A DNA stretch of 5,992 nt from Pseudanabaena sp. CAN_BIN31 (GCA_026785865.1 JAJAZG010000553.1:1-5992), one strand, 5' to 3'; shown: positions 1-5,992, counted from the first letter of the stretch. Notes: generated by a model from the sequence alone, not told the origin. Program-made: numbers and translations.

Positions 1-27
1 ATAGTGTTTTGCGCTGTCATAGAACCC

Positions 28-76
28 AGATAATTTTTTGAAAGTGCCGCTTTGCGGCACTTTCAAAAAATTATCT
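28..76. repeat. Perfect 23-bp inverted repeat with 3-nt loop
   Basis: The arms at 28-50 and 54-76 are exact reverse complements around the loop TTT (51-53). The inner stem is GC-rich (AAGTGCCGC / GCGGCACTT) and the outer part is AT-rich. Read on either strand, the T-run comes before the hairpin core and the A-run after it. That is the reverse of a standard intrinsic terminator, which needs a U-run after the stem. It is therefore better described as a palindromic intergenic element that would form a very stable RNA hairpin. It could still act as a transcript 3' end, an mRNA stabiliser or a small non-autonomous mobile repeat. It lies 68 bases before the amidase start. Confidence 0.85.
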
Positions 77-144
77 ACTCTCAATAGGCTGTAGTGTTAA
101 ATAGTGATGCGTTACATTGCCATTTTAGACAAGTGATAGAAATT

Positions 145-1962
145 ATGCGACGACTGATAGGAATTTTTGTGACTGCGATCTTGAGCTTTATGTTTGCGAT
201 GGCGAGTGGCGCTCAAAATTTTGTGCCGCCTTCGCAACTACATCTCACCTATCCACCGTTGCAACATACTACAAAGAGCGATCGCCTATTTTTTATTGGG
301 ACCGCCCCCAAAGCTGGCAATGTTAGCATCAATGGCAAATTAATCCAGCGTAGTGAGGTTGGGCATTTTGCACCGAGTTTACCGATCCAGTTGGGCGAAA
401 ATAATTTTAATATCAAATACGTTAGTTTGGCAGGTGATCTCAATGATGAACGTCAAATCAATGTAAAAGTCTTGCGCGAGTCGCGGATCACTTTGCCGCC
501 AACTGACGTTGGCTTTATTAAAGATTCGCTATTCCCAACTGTAGATATTGCGCGACAGCCAAATGAAAGAATTTGTTTTGATGCGATCGCTACGCCCAAC
601 GCCAAGGTTTTCGTGAAAATCGGCGATCGCGAAGTTCCACTTTTACCACGTCGTCGCAATATTCAATTACCACCGAATTCTTCTGTATTAACAGGCGATA
701 ATGAAGCCACTGTTGAATCACCTTCAGGCTATTTTCGTGGCTGCACCGCTTTTGAAGTTGCCAGTAAACTCAATCATCCTGAATATGAATTGCGCTTAGG
801 CGATCGCATTGTCAAAGAAAAAGCCGCAGGGAAAGTGGAGATTCTCTCTCCTAAAAACATTCAAGTCGCCGAAATAACCGCGATCGCGGCTGATGCCAGA
901 ACTGGCGCAAGTTCCGATTTTTCGCGTATCACGCCTTTACCGAAGGGAACTAAAGCTTTGATTACAGGTAAGCAAGGTAATTGGCTACGGCTTGACTATG
1001 GCGGGTGGGTGCGCGAAAGTATGACCAAGATTGAAGAATCAGACCATCCACCGCGCTCGATTGTACGCAGTATCAATACTAAACGAGTTAAGGATAAAAA
1101 TAATATCTGGACGGAAGTAACAATTCCCTTAGAAATGCCAGTGCCGATCGCCATTACTCAAGGCGATCGCCTATTTACCTTTACTCTCTACAATGTGACG
1201 GCTCAGACTGATACAATTTCTATCGATCCTAACTCAATTATCAATAAACTGAACTGGGTACAGACAGATCCTGACAAAGTAACTTATACAATTAACCTCA
1301 AGCCTAAACAGCAATGGGGCTATAAAGTTCGCTATCAAGGTTCAAATTTGATTTTGTCTCTCAAACATCCGCCAATACTTACTCAAGAAAATCTCCAACC
1401 TCTAAAAAATATCAAAATTTTATTAGATGCAGGACATGGCGGCAAAGAGGATCTGGGATCACGCGGGCCTACGGGGTTTCCAGAAAAAGATGTTACGCTC
1501 ATTACTTCCCGATTACTCCATGATCAATTACAAAATCGTGGCGCTAAAGTAATCATGACTCGCACCGATGATGTGGATGTTGATTTGGCATCGAGGGTAA
1601 ATAAAATTGAACAAGAAGAGCCAACGCTGGCTATAAGTATCCATTACAATGCTCTACCTGATAATGGCGATGCGATTAATACGTCAGGCATCGGCTCTTT
1701 TTGGTATAGTCCCCAAGCTGAAGATTTTGCTAAATTTATTAATGCTTATATTGCTAAAAAGCTCGATCGCCAAGATTATGGGGTTTATTGGAATAATCTG
1801 GCGCTGGCACGTCCGACAGTATCTCCATCAGTACTTTTGGAATTAGGCTTTATGATCAATCCCGTCGAATTTGAATGGATTATCGATCAACAACAGCAAA
1901 AACTACTTGCGACAACCCTTGCTGATGGTATCACCGAATGGATTTTGAATGCTGCTAACTGA
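145..1962 (+). CDS. Exported N-acetylmuramoyl-L-alanine amidase (Amidase_3), multidomain
   Basis: This is a predicted zinc-dependent periplasmic hydrolase that cleaves the amide bond between N-acetylmuramic acid and the peptide stem of peptidoglycan, as in the AmiC family used in cell separation. I chose the ATG at 145 (605 residues) because it opens directly into a signal peptide: MRR, a hydrophobic core at residues 4-20, and a likely cleavage near SGA-Q (23/24). An in-frame GTG at 94 would add 17 polar residues in front of it. Residues about 30-110 look like a beta-rich domain. Residues about 245-292 resemble a bacterial SH3 domain (LPKGTKALITGKQGNWLRL). Residues about 320-410 resemble an AMIN-type localisation domain. 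The catalytic domain is 423-602, with probable zinc ligands H431 (DAGHGG), E447 and H500 (SIHYNA) and catalytic E566 (LLELGFM). All key residues are intact. The gene is rich in HIP1 octamers. Its stop overlaps the next gene by 14 bases. The domain names for the N-terminal part are less certain than the amidase call. Confidence 0.9.
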   Translation: MRRLIGIFVTAILSFMFAMASGAQNFVPPSQLHLTYPPLQHTTKSDRLFFIGTAPKAGNVSINGKLIQRSEVGHFAPSLPIQLGENNFNIKYVSLAGDLNDERQINVKVLRESRITLPPTDVGFIKDSLFPTVDIARQPNERICFDAIATPNAKVFVKIGDREVPLLPRRRNIQLPPNSSVLTGDNEATVESPSGYFRGCTAFEVASKLNHPEYELRLGDRIVKEKAAGKVEILSPKNIQVAEITAIAADARTGASSDFSRITPLPKGTKALITGKQGNWLRLDYGGWVRESMTKIEESDHPPRSIVRSINTKRVKDKNNIWTEVTIPLEMPVPIAITQGDRLFTFTLYNVTAQTDTISIDPNSIINKLNWVQTDPDKVTYTINLKPKQQWGYKVRYQGSNLILSLKHPPILTQENLQPLKNIKILLDAGHGGKEDLGSRGPTGFPEKDVTLITSRLLHDQLQNRGAKVIMTRTDDVDVDLASRVNKIEQEEPTLAISIHYNALPDNGDAINTSGIGSFWYSPQAEDFAKFINAYIAKKLDRQDYGVYWNNLALARPTVSPSVLLELGFMINPVEFEWIIDQQQQKLLATTLADGITEWILNAAN

Positions 1963-2667
1963 ACTCAATAACTTCTGGTCTCTCCTCCATTTTAACGATC
2001 TGATTAATGCTTATATTCCGTTAATGGTATGGACAGGCGTTGGTTTCATCGCTTCCAGATTTGCACCTGCTAATACTTCTAAATTTCTGGGTGTCGCCCT
2101 CTATTGGGTGGGAGTGCCATTACAATTATTTGTGCTTGCTCGACATACACAATTTTCAGATGCACCGTTTATTCCCTATGTGGCGATCGCTGCTTTAGTT
2201 CTCAGTTGGCTATTGGCTCTCATCGGTTGGCAATTTGCGAAACAACCACATAGCGATCGCTCTAGTTTGGGCAGCTTCATTTTGGCGACGATGCTAGGCA
2301 ATACAGGCTTTGTGGGCTTAACGCTAACCAATTCTCTAACAAGTTCCACTTATACCGATTGGGCAGTTCTCTATAGTATCGCCAGCAATGTCGCGGGTAA
2401 TTATGGCATTGCGGTTTTTATTGCTAGCTATTTCGGTAAGAGTGATGTAAAGCCGCCTTGGTGGAAACTATTGCTAGATGTGGCGACTGTGCCAAGTCTT
2501 TGGGCTTTTGCGATCGGTTGGTATACGCGCCCCATTGGTTTACCTGAAGTAATTGAATCGAGTTTAGATGCAGGAGTATGGGTGACGATCGCCTTTGCCC
2601 TCTCCCTAGTTGGATTGCGTCTAGGTAAAATCGAGAAATGGGAAAGCATAAAATCGGCAGCGATCGC
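278..2667. repeat. HIP1 octamers GCGATCGC, left cluster of nine copies
   Basis: Exact GCGATCGC copies start at 278, 583, 623, 800, 880, 1163, 2183, 2253 and 2660, all inside the amidase and transporter genes. Several near-copies with a CGATCG core also occur. This highly iterated palindrome is a known signature of many cyanobacterial genomes, and it gives the main clue to the host lineage. The copies are dispersed, not tandem. Confidence 0.9.
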
Positions 2668-2905
2668 GGCGTTCTTGCGTGTGGCAGTTGTGCCTTTAGC
2701 GATCGGGTTAGGCGCAACCGCCTTTGGACTTAGACATGATCCGCGTTTGATTTTAACCTTAATGTCTGGAACTCCCACGGGGCTATCGGTACTAATTCTT
2801 GCAGAAGTGTACAACCTTGATCGCGATTTACTAATCAGCACGATCGCCTTCTCTTTCATTGGCATAATTTTTATGCTACCAATCTGGATCGTTTGTTTCG
2901 GATAA
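1949..2905 (+). CDS. AEC (auxin efflux carrier) family permease
   Basis: This is a predicted inner-membrane secondary transporter of the AEC family. Bacterial members move organic acids or other small anions, and the substrate cannot be read from sequence. The protein has 318 residues, the usual size for the family. It shows about ten hydrophobic segments, roughly at 19-36, 44-63, 75-96, 108-126, 138-160, 172-190, 207-224, 234-258, 266-284 and 294-316. The segment with GNTGF (117-121) and the re-entrant-looking GTPTGLS (274-280) are typical of the family. The ATG at 1949 gives a complete first membrane segment, whereas the next ATG at 2024 would cut into it. No clear Shine-Dalgarno precedes it. 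The 14-base overlap with the amidase gene suggests translational coupling and one transcript. The functional link between amidase and permease is unclear. Confidence 0.85.
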   Translation: MLLTELNNFWSLLHFNDLINAYIPLMVWTGVGFIASRFAPANTSKFLGVALYWVGVPLQLFVLARHTQFSDAPFIPYVAIAALVLSWLLALIGWQFAKQPHSDRSSLGSFILATMLGNTGFVGLTLTNSLTSSTYTDWAVLYSIASNVAGNYGIAVFIASYFGKSDVKPPWWKLLLDVATVPSLWAFAIGWYTRPIGLPEVIESSLDAGVWVTIAFALSLVGLRLGKIEKWESIKSAAIAAFLRVAVVPLAIGLGATAFGLRHDPRLILTLMSGTPTGLSVLILAEVYNLDRDLLISTIAFSFIGIIFMLPIWIVCFG

Positions 2906-2910
2906 CTGCT

Positions 2911-2929
2911 ATCAAGAACATTGCTTGAT
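2911..2929. terminator. Weak hairpin in the convergent gap, possible bidirectional terminator
   Basis: ATCAAG (2911-2916) and CTTGAT (2924-2929) form a 6-bp stem with a 7-nt loop, between the stops of the transporter and the DprA-like gene. The position is right for a shared terminator. The stem is short and neither side has a good T-run, so this is a tentative call. Confidence 0.25.
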
Positions 2930-2931
2930 TT

Positions 2932-3891
2932 CTAGAAAAGACTTAACTGAGGAAATTTCATGGTTTCTATCGCGTTAATTTCATTGTTTTCGTAGCCTAT
3001 TGCATTCAAAACACGTCCTATATTTGCCTTACAGGTTTTACGGCTTCTTCCCAAAGGCTTTGCTCCCAAGCTTACTAGTTCTCGATTTCCCTCAGCCGTG
3101 TCTGGGCTACCTGCATAATCCGCAGCAAAAAGAGGTATTTGCATTTTTAAACTAGTTTTTCCTGCTGCAATACTACCTCCTGTACTTTTTGATTCGATGA
3201 GAATCATGGCTTGGGAAAGAGCGCAAATGGTAGCATTTCTTTGCATTGCATTACGAACACTCCAACTTAATCTAGGAGGGAACTCACTCACAACAGCGAT
3301 TTTATTCCAGTCCCAATAATTCTCTAATTCCTTTTTGATTCTAAAATGGAATATTCCTTCTGGTAAGACTAGGGTTGTCATTCCCTTAGTCTGTAATGCA
3401 GCTAAGTGAGTAGTTATATCTACACCCTTAGCATATCCAGAAACAATATTGAGTCCTCTTTCTGAAAGTTGCTCAGCACATTCATATGCAGCTTGAAGCC
3501 CCTTATCACTTGCTTCACGAGAACCGCAGAAACCGACAGATGGTTCATTTAAAATATGATGATTGCCTAATACAAATAAAATTGGTGGAGCTTTTTTTCC
3601 TAAAAGTGAATGCAATCGTCTTGGATATTCGTCTTCATTAATTACCAATAATTTGGTATCATTTTCCTGAAGTTTATCCCATATTTCTTTGATTAGAGAA
3701 GTTCCAAAATTTAGTTCCTCTAATTGCTGAGAAGAAAGTAATTCCTCCATTACTTTCAAATTCAAGAAAAGTTCTCCTATATTTGTTTGATAAGACCTAG
3801 CACGCTCTAGAATTGTATTGACTTTTACCGAGCCAACACCTTTAACTGCTAGTAGTCGTAGAATATAAAAAGCAGAATTATTAAGATTCAT
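2932..3891 (-). CDS. Divergent DprA/Smf-like protein, probable ShosA-type antitoxin
   Basis: The 319-residue protein has DprA architecture. A helix-hairpin-helix-like stretch (KGVGSVKVN, 17-25) is followed by the YPRRL...PPILFVLGN lead-in (89-110) and then the Rossmann-like core. The core shows GFCGSREASDKG (120-131), VSGYAKGVDITTHLAAL (150-166), VLPEGI (175-180), SEFPP (202-206) and TGGSIAAGKTSLK (237-249). True DprA loads RecA on incoming single-stranded DNA. This one is divergent: the usual RNRIIAGLS becomes RNATICALS (218-226), and there is no room for a full C-terminal winged-helix domain. Its last five residues are QLSLF, an exact beta-clamp-binding consensus. The gene follows the phosphoribosyltransferase gene by 6 bases with a perfect AGGAGG. 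This pairing matches ShosTA, in which the DprA-like partner neutralises the toxin. A housekeeping competence DprA is the main alternative, but the partner gene, altered motifs and missing HIP1 argue against it. The DprA-family call is firm; the antitoxin role is inferred. Confidence 0.8.
   Translation of the reverse strand: MNLNNSAFYILRLLAVKGVGSVKVNTILERARSYQTNIGELFLNLKVMEELLSSQQLEELNFGTSLIKEIWDKLQENDTKLLVINEDEYPRRLHSLLGKKAPPILFVLGNHHILNEPSVGFCGSREASDKGLQAAYECAEQLSERGLNIVSGYAKGVDITTHLAALQTKGMTTLVLPEGIFHFRIKKELENYWDWNKIAVVSEFPPRLSWSVRNAMQRNATICALSQAMILIESKSTGGSIAAGKTSLKMQIPLFAADYAGSPDTAEGNRELVSLGAKPLGRSRKTCKANIGRVLNAIGYENNEINAIETMKFPQLSLF
2935..2949 (-). other. C-terminal QLSLF, candidate beta sliding clamp (DnaN) binding motif
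   Basis: The last five codons of the DprA-like gene are CAG TTA AGT CTT TTC, giving Gln-Leu-Ser-Leu-Phe directly before the stop. QL[S/D]LF is the established consensus by which polymerases, MutS-type proteins and other factors dock into the hydrophobic pocket of the bacterial beta clamp, often at a flexible C-terminus. The match is exact and terminal. Binding itself is inferred. Confidence 0.6.
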
Positions 3892-3897
3892 ATTGCT

Positions 3898-4779
3898 CTA
3901 CCTCCTAGAACGGTTCGCATCGTTGCGACAAGTCTTCTCACATGCCAAACCAAGTACTTTCGTCGCTCCTGCTTCTTGTAACAGCATAGCAACATAGTTC
4001 ATTGATACTCCAGACTGATACAAATCATCTAGGATTAGTATACTTTTTCCTTGAAAAATATTTTGATCAATTTGGACAGACCCTTCTAATGCTTCCAGCT
4101 TTTTATGAGTGGTTTCCTGATTTTTTACGGATGGTCTTGATTTGATAGTGTTTACTGCATGACTCAAATCAACTTTACCCCATTGTTGAGATATCTTTCC
4201 TGCTAGATAGCTTGGCAAATCAAAATTTTTGTCAGGTCTAGAAGCTGGCATTGCCACAATTGCATCAGTAAAAGTATAACAGTCAATCTTTAAAAGGAAT
4301 TGCATACAGAGTTTGAGAAGTTCGTCAGCAGCAATGTATGTACTTTCGGTAGCTGAAGATGAAGCATCATATAACTTCGCTTTTTGCCTTAGTTTACATA
4401 TCTCAGTTGTTGAATTATCTGGATTTCCGTCTTCACAAGTATAGTCTATAGCAAAAGAAAGATATAGAAGGTCTCGGATAACCACATAGGAACCAACCGT
4501 AGAAATCCAATTTTCGACTTTAACAATATCAGCGTCATCAGCACCTTTAAGATAGGTATAGTAATTCCCATTACCTTCCCTGAAACCATTATGCCTTATG
4601 GCGCACATGTCATCAAAAGTAGTACTAAAAGTTTCACTGAAGGGTAGGCTAAGACTCCAATCTTTTCCTTGACTAATAGGTTGACGCAAACATTGTGGAG
4701 TCAATTTAGCTCGTCTTGGGCTTAAGCCTGCCATTTCAAGTATAAGATCTCTAGTAATAGGTGGTTTCAGATTAAACAT
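3898..4779 (-). CDS. ComF-like phosphoribosyltransferase-domain protein, probable ShosT-type toxin
   Basis: The 293-residue protein has a C-terminal type I phosphoribosyltransferase fold. A strand ending in AIVAMPASR (163-171) is followed by a conserved-looking basic segment (SRPSVKN, 204-210). The PRPP-binding loop is ILILDDLYQSGVSMN (237-251), with the acidic pair D241-D242. The C-terminus EKTCRNDANR (271-280) resembles ComF-type proteins. The first 155 or so residues are not part of a normal ComF (usually about 220 residues with cysteine-rich zinc fingers) and match nothing I recognise. They carry scattered cysteines (C20, C49, C105, C108-region) without a clear zinc-finger spacing. ComF proteins serve DNA uptake, but next to a DprA-like gene this architecture resembles ShosT, a toxin held in check by ShosA. 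No good Shine-Dalgarno precedes the ATG at 4779. The nucleotide substrate or toxic activity is unknown. The domain call is firm; the toxin role is inferred from context. Confidence 0.75.
   Translation of the reverse strand: MFNLKPPITRDLILEMAGLSPRRAKLTPQCLRQPISQGKDWSLSLPFSETFSTTFDDMCAIRHNGFREGNGNYYTYLKGADDADIVKVENWISTVGSYVVIRDLLYLSFAIDYTCEDGNPDNSTTEICKLRQKAKLYDASSSATESTYIAADELLKLCMQFLLKIDCYTFTDAIVAMPASRPDKNFDLPSYLAGKISQQWGKVDLSHAVNTIKSRPSVKNQETTHKKLEALEGSVQIDQNIFQGKSILILDDLYQSGVSMNYVAMLLQEAGATKVLGLACEKTCRNDANRSRR
3901..3906 (-). promoter_or_regulatory. Shine-Dalgarno AGGAGG for the DprA-like gene
   Basis: Read on the minus strand, the sequence is AGGAGG-TAG-AGCAAT-ATG. The perfect Shine-Dalgarno is made by the last two arginine codons of the phosphoribosyltransferase gene and lies 9 nt before the ATG at 3891. 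This supports that start, and it suggests translational coupling. The upstream gene has no comparable site, so the second protein may be made in excess of the first. Confidence 0.8.
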
Positions 4780-4807
4780 TAGTAAGCAGTCAGATTTGAA
4801 TTTTGCG

Positions 4808-4813
4808 ATTTTA
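4808..4813 (-). promoter_or_regulatory. Possible -10 box for the two-gene cassette
   Basis: On the minus strand TAAAAT (4813 to 4808) lies in a very AT-rich stretch about 29 nt before the ATG at 4779, directly preceded by GTG. TATATT a few bases upstream is a second candidate. No convincing -35 hexamer sits at the right distance. The 102-base gap after mnmG is the only place for a cassette promoter, but read-through from mnmG is equally possible. Confidence 0.22.
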
Positions 4814-4881
4814 CACCAAATATATAGTTTTTTGATAGATTACATTATTAAGGCAATGCTAAGTGTCGCATATCCGCTCTT

Positions 4882-5992
4882 TTATCTGGTTCTAGCAGCA
4901 ATCCGATGCTGAATCTCTAGATAAACTAGCAACGCATTCACATCCGCAGGATTCACCCCACCAATACGGCTAGCTTGTCCAATCGTCATCGGACGGATTT
5001 TGCTAAGCTTTTCTCGCGATTCTTTAGAAAGAGTCTCGATCGCATTGTAATCAATATCTGTCGGTAACTTGCGATCGCTATGTCTAGCAACTTCCTCAAT
5101 TTGATGTTCTTGGCGTTGAATATAGCCCACATACTTCACTTCGATTTCTGCCGCAAGTCGTTCAAATCGATTCAAATTAGGATCGGCTAAACCGTAGTGA
5201 ATTAACTCCGCATAGTTAAATTTAGGGCGACGTAATAAATCAGAAAGCGTAATTGCTCCACGAATTGATTCACCTGTTTCGGCGGTGATGCGTTGACCAA
5301 GTTCATCTTTTTCCTTGACACGAGTTCCATTTAGGCGTTCCACTTCGGCATGAACGCGATCTTGCTTATCACAAAATAATTGCCAACGGCGATCGCTTAC
5401 CAATCCAATTTCGCGCCCGATCGGAGTGAGTCGGCGATCGGCATTATCCGATCGCAAAATCAGGCGATATTCCGAACGACTAGTCAGCATCCGATAGGGT
5501 TCGTGTAATTCCTTCGTGCAAAGATCATCAATCAAAGTACCGATATAGCTGCTAGCCCTTGGCAAGACCACCATTTCTTTACCTTTCGCAAATAACGCCG
5601 CATTCATCCCTGCCACTAATCCTTGCGCCGCCGCCTCTTCATAGCCTGTAGTTCCATTAATCTGACCTGCACAAAACAGCCCTTCAATCAACTTCGTCAT
5701 CAAAGTGGGATAGCACTGTGTCGCAGGAATGTAATCATATTCCACAGCATAGGCAGCGCGGAGCATGTGGCAATTTTCCAAACCAGGCAGAGTCCGTAAC
5801 ATTTGTAGTTGAATATTCTCTGGCATTCCCGTAGAGAAGCCTTGAATATAAAGTTCGGGAATATTCCGTCCTTCAGGTTCAATAAAAATTTGATGGCTCT
5901 CTTTGTCAGCAAAACGGACAATTTTATCTTCGATACTAGGGCAGTAGCGAGGGCCTTTAGCATCAATGAAGCCGCCATAAACAGGCGTGAGA
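4882..5992 (-). CDS. mnmG: MnmG (GidA), tRNA uridine-34 modification enzyme, C-terminal part, 5' truncated by window edge
   Basis: MnmG is an FAD- and NADH-using enzyme. With the GTPase MnmE it installs the 5-carboxymethylaminomethyl group on wobble uridine 34 of certain tRNAs in the cytoplasm. The frame stays open from the stop at 4882 to the right edge, giving 369 residues of a protein usually about 620-640 long. The ATG at 5826 is an internal methionine, because family sequence continues upstream of it. Seen are GPRYCPSIEDK with the catalytic cysteine codon at 5941-5943, FADKESHQIFIEPEGRN, QGFSTGMP, then GQINGTTGYEEAAAQGL, DDLCTKELHEPYRMLTSRSE and RLILRSDNADRRL. The C-terminal helical domain that contacts MnmE and tRNA ends with IRPMTIGQASRIGGVNPADV. 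Nothing in the visible part looks broken. Two HIP1 copies lie within it. It is transcribed toward the cassette, with no clear terminator in the 102-base gap. Confidence 0.95.
   Translation of the reverse strand, partial: LTPVYGGFIDAKGPRYCPSIEDKIVRFADKESHQIFIEPEGRNIPELYIQGFSTGMPENIQLQMLRTLPGLENCHMLRAAYAVEYDYIPATQCYPTLMTKLIEGLFCAGQINGTTGYEEAAAQGLVAGMNAALFAKGKEMVVLPRASSYIGTLIDDLCTKELHEPYRMLTSRSEYRLILRSDNADRRLTPIGREIGLVSDRRWQLFCDKQDRVHAEVERLNGTRVKEKDELGQRITAETGESIRGAITLSDLLRRPKFNYAELIHYGLADPNLNRFERLAAEIEVKYVGYIQRQEHQIEEVARHSDRKLPTDIDYNAIETLSKESREKLSKIRPMTIGQASRIGGVNPADVNALLVYLEIQHRIAARTR
5071..5396. repeat. HIP1 octamers GCGATCGC, right cluster of two copies
   Basis: Exact copies lie at 5071-5078 and 5389-5396 inside mnmG, and CGATCG cores resume at 5037. 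These mark the return to host-like sequence to the right of the two-gene cassette. Confidence 0.85.

Larger units (their letters stand above)
2906..4881 (-). other. Putative horizontally acquired ShosTA-like defence cassette
   Basis: The region holds two minus-strand genes, a phosphoribosyltransferase-like protein and a DprA-like protein, between the end of mnmG and the end of the AEC permease gene. It contains no GCGATCGC and not even a CGATCG core, while both flanks have many. The sequence is visibly more AT-rich than the flanks. This is consistent with recent transfer. I found no integrase, tRNA gene, transposase or convincing flanking direct repeat, so the mechanism of insertion and the exact borders are unknown. 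Confidence 0.5.

Noticed and set aside
1..33. Possible 3' end of an upstream plus-strand gene (frame 1 stops with TAA at 31-33)
   Set aside because: Only ten codons are visible and none is recognisable, so it cannot be told from non-coding sequence.
28..76. Standard rho-independent terminator
   Set aside because: The stem is strong, but the run after it is A on both strands, not T.
94..144. Upstream GTG start at 94 for the amidase
   Set aside because: It adds 17 polar residues before an otherwise well-formed signal peptide that begins at the ATG at 145.
2424..2865. Two open frames of 97 and 145 codons opposite the permease gene
   Set aside because: They are antisense shadows of a well-supported membrane-protein gene; their arginine/proline-rich composition reflects the reverse frame.
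2932..4779. Ordinary competence genes dprA and comF
   Set aside because: The phosphoribosyltransferase protein is too long and lacks a ComF zinc finger, the DprA motifs diverge, and the region lacks the host HIP1 signature. It remains the main alternative.
2906..4881. Direct repeats or attachment sites bounding the two-gene cassette
   Set aside because: I compared the gaps 2906-2931 and 4780-4881 and saw only a shared six-base string in opposite orientation, which is not meaningful.
4882..5826. A complete 314-residue gene starting at the ATG at 5826
   Set aside because: The same frame continues without a stop to the window edge and encodes recognisable MnmG sequence (GPRYCPSIEDK, EPEGRN), so 5826 is an internal methionine.
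5700..5978. Open frame of 92 codons on the minus strand
   Set aside because: It overlaps mnmG in another frame and shows no family resemblance.

Overview
The window looks like a cyanobacterial chromosome. The flanking genes are studded with the octamer GCGATCGC (HIP1, typical of many cyanobacteria). I count about eleven copies by eye, nine between 278 and 2667 and two between 5071 and 5396. Gene content agrees: a multidomain cell-wall amidase with a signal peptide, an AEC-family permease, and the tRNA-modification gene mnmG. A filamentous genus such as Pseudanabaena is possible, but that is only an impression.

Layout. Positions 28-76 hold a perfect 23-bp inverted repeat with a 3-nt loop. A plus-strand pair follows: an exported N-acetylmuramoyl-L-alanine amidase (145-1962) whose end overlaps the start of an AEC-type transporter (1949-2905) by 14 bases. 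A 26-base convergent gap separates this pair from three minus-strand genes. In transcription order these are the 3' part of mnmG (open at the right edge, ending at 4882), a two-domain phosphoribosyltransferase-like protein (4779-3898) and a DprA/Smf-like protein (3891-2932). No stretch longer than about 105 bases lacks a gene, apart from the first 144 bases.

The most interesting part is the two-gene cassette 2932-4779. A ComF-like phosphoribosyltransferase gene sits 6 bases upstream of a divergent DprA-like gene. This matches the ShosTA toxin-antitoxin/anti-phage architecture (ShosT = phosphoribosyltransferase toxin, ShosA = DprA-like antitoxin). The cassette has no HIP1 copy and is visibly more AT-rich than its neighbours, which suggests horizontal acquisition behind mnmG. 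Two details stand out. The second gene has a perfect AGGAGG ribosome-binding site formed by the last two sense codons of the first. The DprA-like protein ends in QLSLF, the consensus pentapeptide for binding the beta sliding clamp (DnaN). Together these suggest a translationally coupled toxin-antitoxin pair whose antitoxin may be attached to the replisome. The function and the clamp link are inferences from sequence.

The flanking genes look like ordinary housekeeping or envelope genes with no evident functional link to the cassette.
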